A stretch of DNA of 64,000 nucleotides from Populus alba. Taxonomy: Eukaryota; Streptophyta; Magnoliopsida; Malpighiales; Salicaceae. Shown one piece after another: positions 61,670-64,000 of this stretch. The stretch lies in NCBI RefSeq assembly GCF_005239225.2, contig NC_133284.1, positions 35,788,758 through 35,852,757 on the forward strand, read 5' to 3'. Positions within the stretch are counted from its first letter, which is position 1. The number at the start of each line of letters is the position of its first letter. Made by a program: the position numbers and the translations under genes. The notes under the pieces were generated by a model. That model saw only the letters and a program-made list of their open reading frames with translations. It was not told the DNA's origin and did no database searches.

Positions 61670-62500
61670 CTTCTAATATAAAAAAAATATTCAAATGATA
61701 ATATTCAAATAAAAAGCTAAATGACAAATTGAAAAAAAAATTTTTTTTTAAAAAAATAACAAAAAAAACCCATCTTTAGTTAAAAAAACTCGTGCAAAAG
61801 AAAAAAAAAAAAATGGACATCAAGTCCCATGAAAACTAAATAATGAAAGGTGAAATTAAAAAAACTATTGAATAAAAACCCTAAGTCAACTCGAGTTAAC
61901 TTGATTAACTTGTGACTCTAGATATGAGATCAAGATAACCCTATAAGAAAAATAACATAAAAAATCATGATAGCTGGAGGCCTATTAATCTAATATCAAA
62001 ACATGAAATCAGAGAAAAAAAAAAAAAAACCTAAAACAAGACCGAAGTTAAATCAGGCCAATCCTCAAAACTCGTGACCTGGATCATGAGATCATGCTAC
62101 TCCATAGAAGGCAAACCAACAAAAATCACGAAGACAAACTTTCAATTATATATATATATTTTTAAATCATACTAAAAATAATAAGTGCAAAATCTGACAT
62201 AAAACTAAATGAAATAAAGTAATCAAGGATGAAAGTGAAAAAAACAAAATAAATCAAGAAAATGATAAAAAAAAAATATAACAATTAAAAAAATAAGAAT
62301 CAAATATGATAGATGAAGAAATTGAAGAAGGATGGAATTAGAAAATAATTTCAATTTTATAAATTATCCCATACAAAACAAATAGTAATCAAAAGAACAT
62401 GAATTAAATCCAAAGGAAATAAAATTGAAGGGTTGCTTTGAAAAATTAGAAAGCTTAGCGTGAGAATCAAGGTGGGAGAGAAAAGAAAGGGAAAAAAAAA
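61670..62500 (-). repeat. Degenerate ~150-bp repeat block, reverse orientation
   Basis: Cores at about 61880-61950 ('gtcaactcgagttaacttga', 'atatgagatcaagataaccc') and 62050-62120 ('cgtgacctggatcatgagat'), with A-rich spacers. Same family as 7140-8130. Confidence 0.55.
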
Positions 62501-64000
62501 GAAAGTAAATGCCGTTGATGCCAAATTAGAGATATGTTATATACATGTACTGCTCAGGCATAAAAGGGCTGCACGTATAATTTAAAGTGGCCGAACACTA
62601 CCCACTTATTAATGCGTGTAATACACGCGTTAACCACTTATTTTAATAATATTTATATTAATTAAAATATTAAATTGCTTTTTAATACACTTGATTATAA
62701 CAAAAATATCATGATGAAAATATGAAAAATCACCTAAAATTTTGCTTTTAGGAATGCTTTAGTCATTTTATTGTTTTGAAAAAAAGTAAAAAAAAAAACT
62801 AAAACACTCTTATATGTCAGTTTATTTTTTTAATTTTAAAGATAATTAAATCATTATACTGTATAAAAATAATAAAAAATTGATGTACCTCCATCCAATT
62901 TAATAATGCCTATTTAACCTTATGAAAAGACTATTTTACTTTATAATCTTCATTTCATTGGTTGTTATTATAAAGAGTAGAAATATAACTGCACTGGTTA
63001 AGCATCAGTGAAAGCATGATCCCTTTTAGTTTTTTCTTTAATAAAAATGCTACAAAAAATCTCTCATTCTCATTCATAAAAGGACCAAGAAGAGAGTAAA
63101 TTTTAGGCTTTGTGGCTGAACATTTAAAAGCTAGTTCATATTGTTCTATCTATATCACCATCAAGTTAATTTGTTATCTTAGCTTTAAAAACCTCAACTG
63201 GCCTACCAATTATAAAATATATTTTTTTATATTGTGCTGTTATGTAAGAAAATCAACTCAGTATAAGACATGGTTTACTAATTAGGTGAGGTAACTTGTA
63301 TTAATAAAACAATTATTTTCTTTTAAATCTCGTCGACATTGAACTCTGGATATCACTAGCTTTTGCATGCAACACATATAATCTCACAGCAAAGGTGTTC
63401 CATTAATCATTAGGAAATATATAATATATAGTTTACAATACAATATCTATGAAACAGGTGAAATTTGAATTATAGATTATGTTTCACCATATCCTCTGGG
63501 TTCAAAATGAAAAAGAAACACAATTCTAGTTTTTTATTTTTATTTTTAACTCAAATTATAGTATCAAAATACAAGATGCTTATGAAAATGATTAATGTAT
63601 TCAATGGTTGATTAATTTTTTGGTTCAAGTAATTATGATAACTTGATATAAAAAGTTCATGTGATTGATAATTAATAGAAGGTGATGTCTAATGAGTTAA
63701 TATGATTGGTAAAAGTTACATGTAAAAAGTTATTTTTAATAGATATTAAAAGATTTGTATAGAGTCTTAAATTTTTTTTTTAAAAATGACCAAACATACC
63801 TCTTGAGACTGGGCTTGAGAACATCGTTCGGACCCAAAAAAAGAGCTAGGTGTTCACCTAGCACCTGAGCTGAGGGCTGGGTGCGCCCCAGCATCTGAGT
63901 AGGGTGTTAGCCTGAGCCCACAAGAGGTTGGAAATGGGCTTTGAAAATGGGCCCAAAACTATTGTGGGTGTTGTGCTAAAAGAGATAAATCTTGATACAC
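62501..64000. other. Gene-free stretch to the window end
   Basis: AT-rich to 63770. The last 220 bp are less AT-rich, with short inverted repeats: 'gctaggtg' and 'cacctagc' at 63845-63862 around 'tt', then 'gctggg'/'cccagc' at about 63875-63892. They may belong to an element that continues outside the window. Confidence 0.4.

Overview
This window is AT-rich nuclear DNA from a dicot plant, most likely a poplar or close relative (Populus, Salicaceae). The evidence is spliced plant genes with GT..AG introns, a nuclear tRNA, plant-only families (RALF peptides, a class A5 heat-shock factor, a fasciclin-like arabinogalactan protein, a MUR3-type glycosyltransferase), and long polypyrimidine/polypurine dispersed repeats of a kind I associate with poplar. 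The genus is an inference; nothing here proves it.

Layout. 1-10.1 kb is gene-free repeat DNA with two blocks of a degenerate ~150-bp repeat, one on each strand. 10.2-12.3 kb (+) holds a complete two-exon S-adenosylhomocysteine hydrolase gene. 12.6-17.2 kb is repeats, including an element with a 40-bp perfect palindrome beside a 46-nt poly(A). 17.3-17.8 kb may encode a small secreted cysteine-rich peptide. 19.5-24.3 kb carries an internally deleted Ty1/copia element (TSD CTTTC) and, downstream of it, a broken RPA1-like single-strand DNA-binding protein pseudogene. 29.5-29.9 kb (-) is a RALF gene. 33.0-33.8 kb (-) is a fasciclin-like arabinogalactan gene and 34.7-37.5 kb (-) the HSFA5-type gene. 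39.3-45.6 kb is a nested structure: a LINE-type DUF4283/zinc-knuckle pseudogene cut in two by a 5.3-kb Ty3/gypsy element with matching LTRs and TSD TATAA. 47.9-49.5 kb (+) is a GT47 xyloglucan-galactosyltransferase-like gene. 53.0-55.3 kb (+) is an eight-exon METTL18/HPM1-like histidine methyltransferase gene. 56.2 kb (-) is tRNA-Pro(UGG), and 56.6-56.9 kb (+) a second, shorter RALF gene. 57-64 kb is repeats with a SINE-like fragment.

The genes do not form a pathway. SAHH is methyl-cycle housekeeping, clearing the inhibitor made by every SAM-dependent methyltransferase, including the HPM1-like one here. Three genes concern the cell wall or apoplast (FLA, GT47, RALF), which is ordinary for a woody plant. 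I found no convincing new biological system. The best leads are the cysteine-rich peptide candidate, the palindromic repeat element, the RPA1-like relic and the clean nested insertion.
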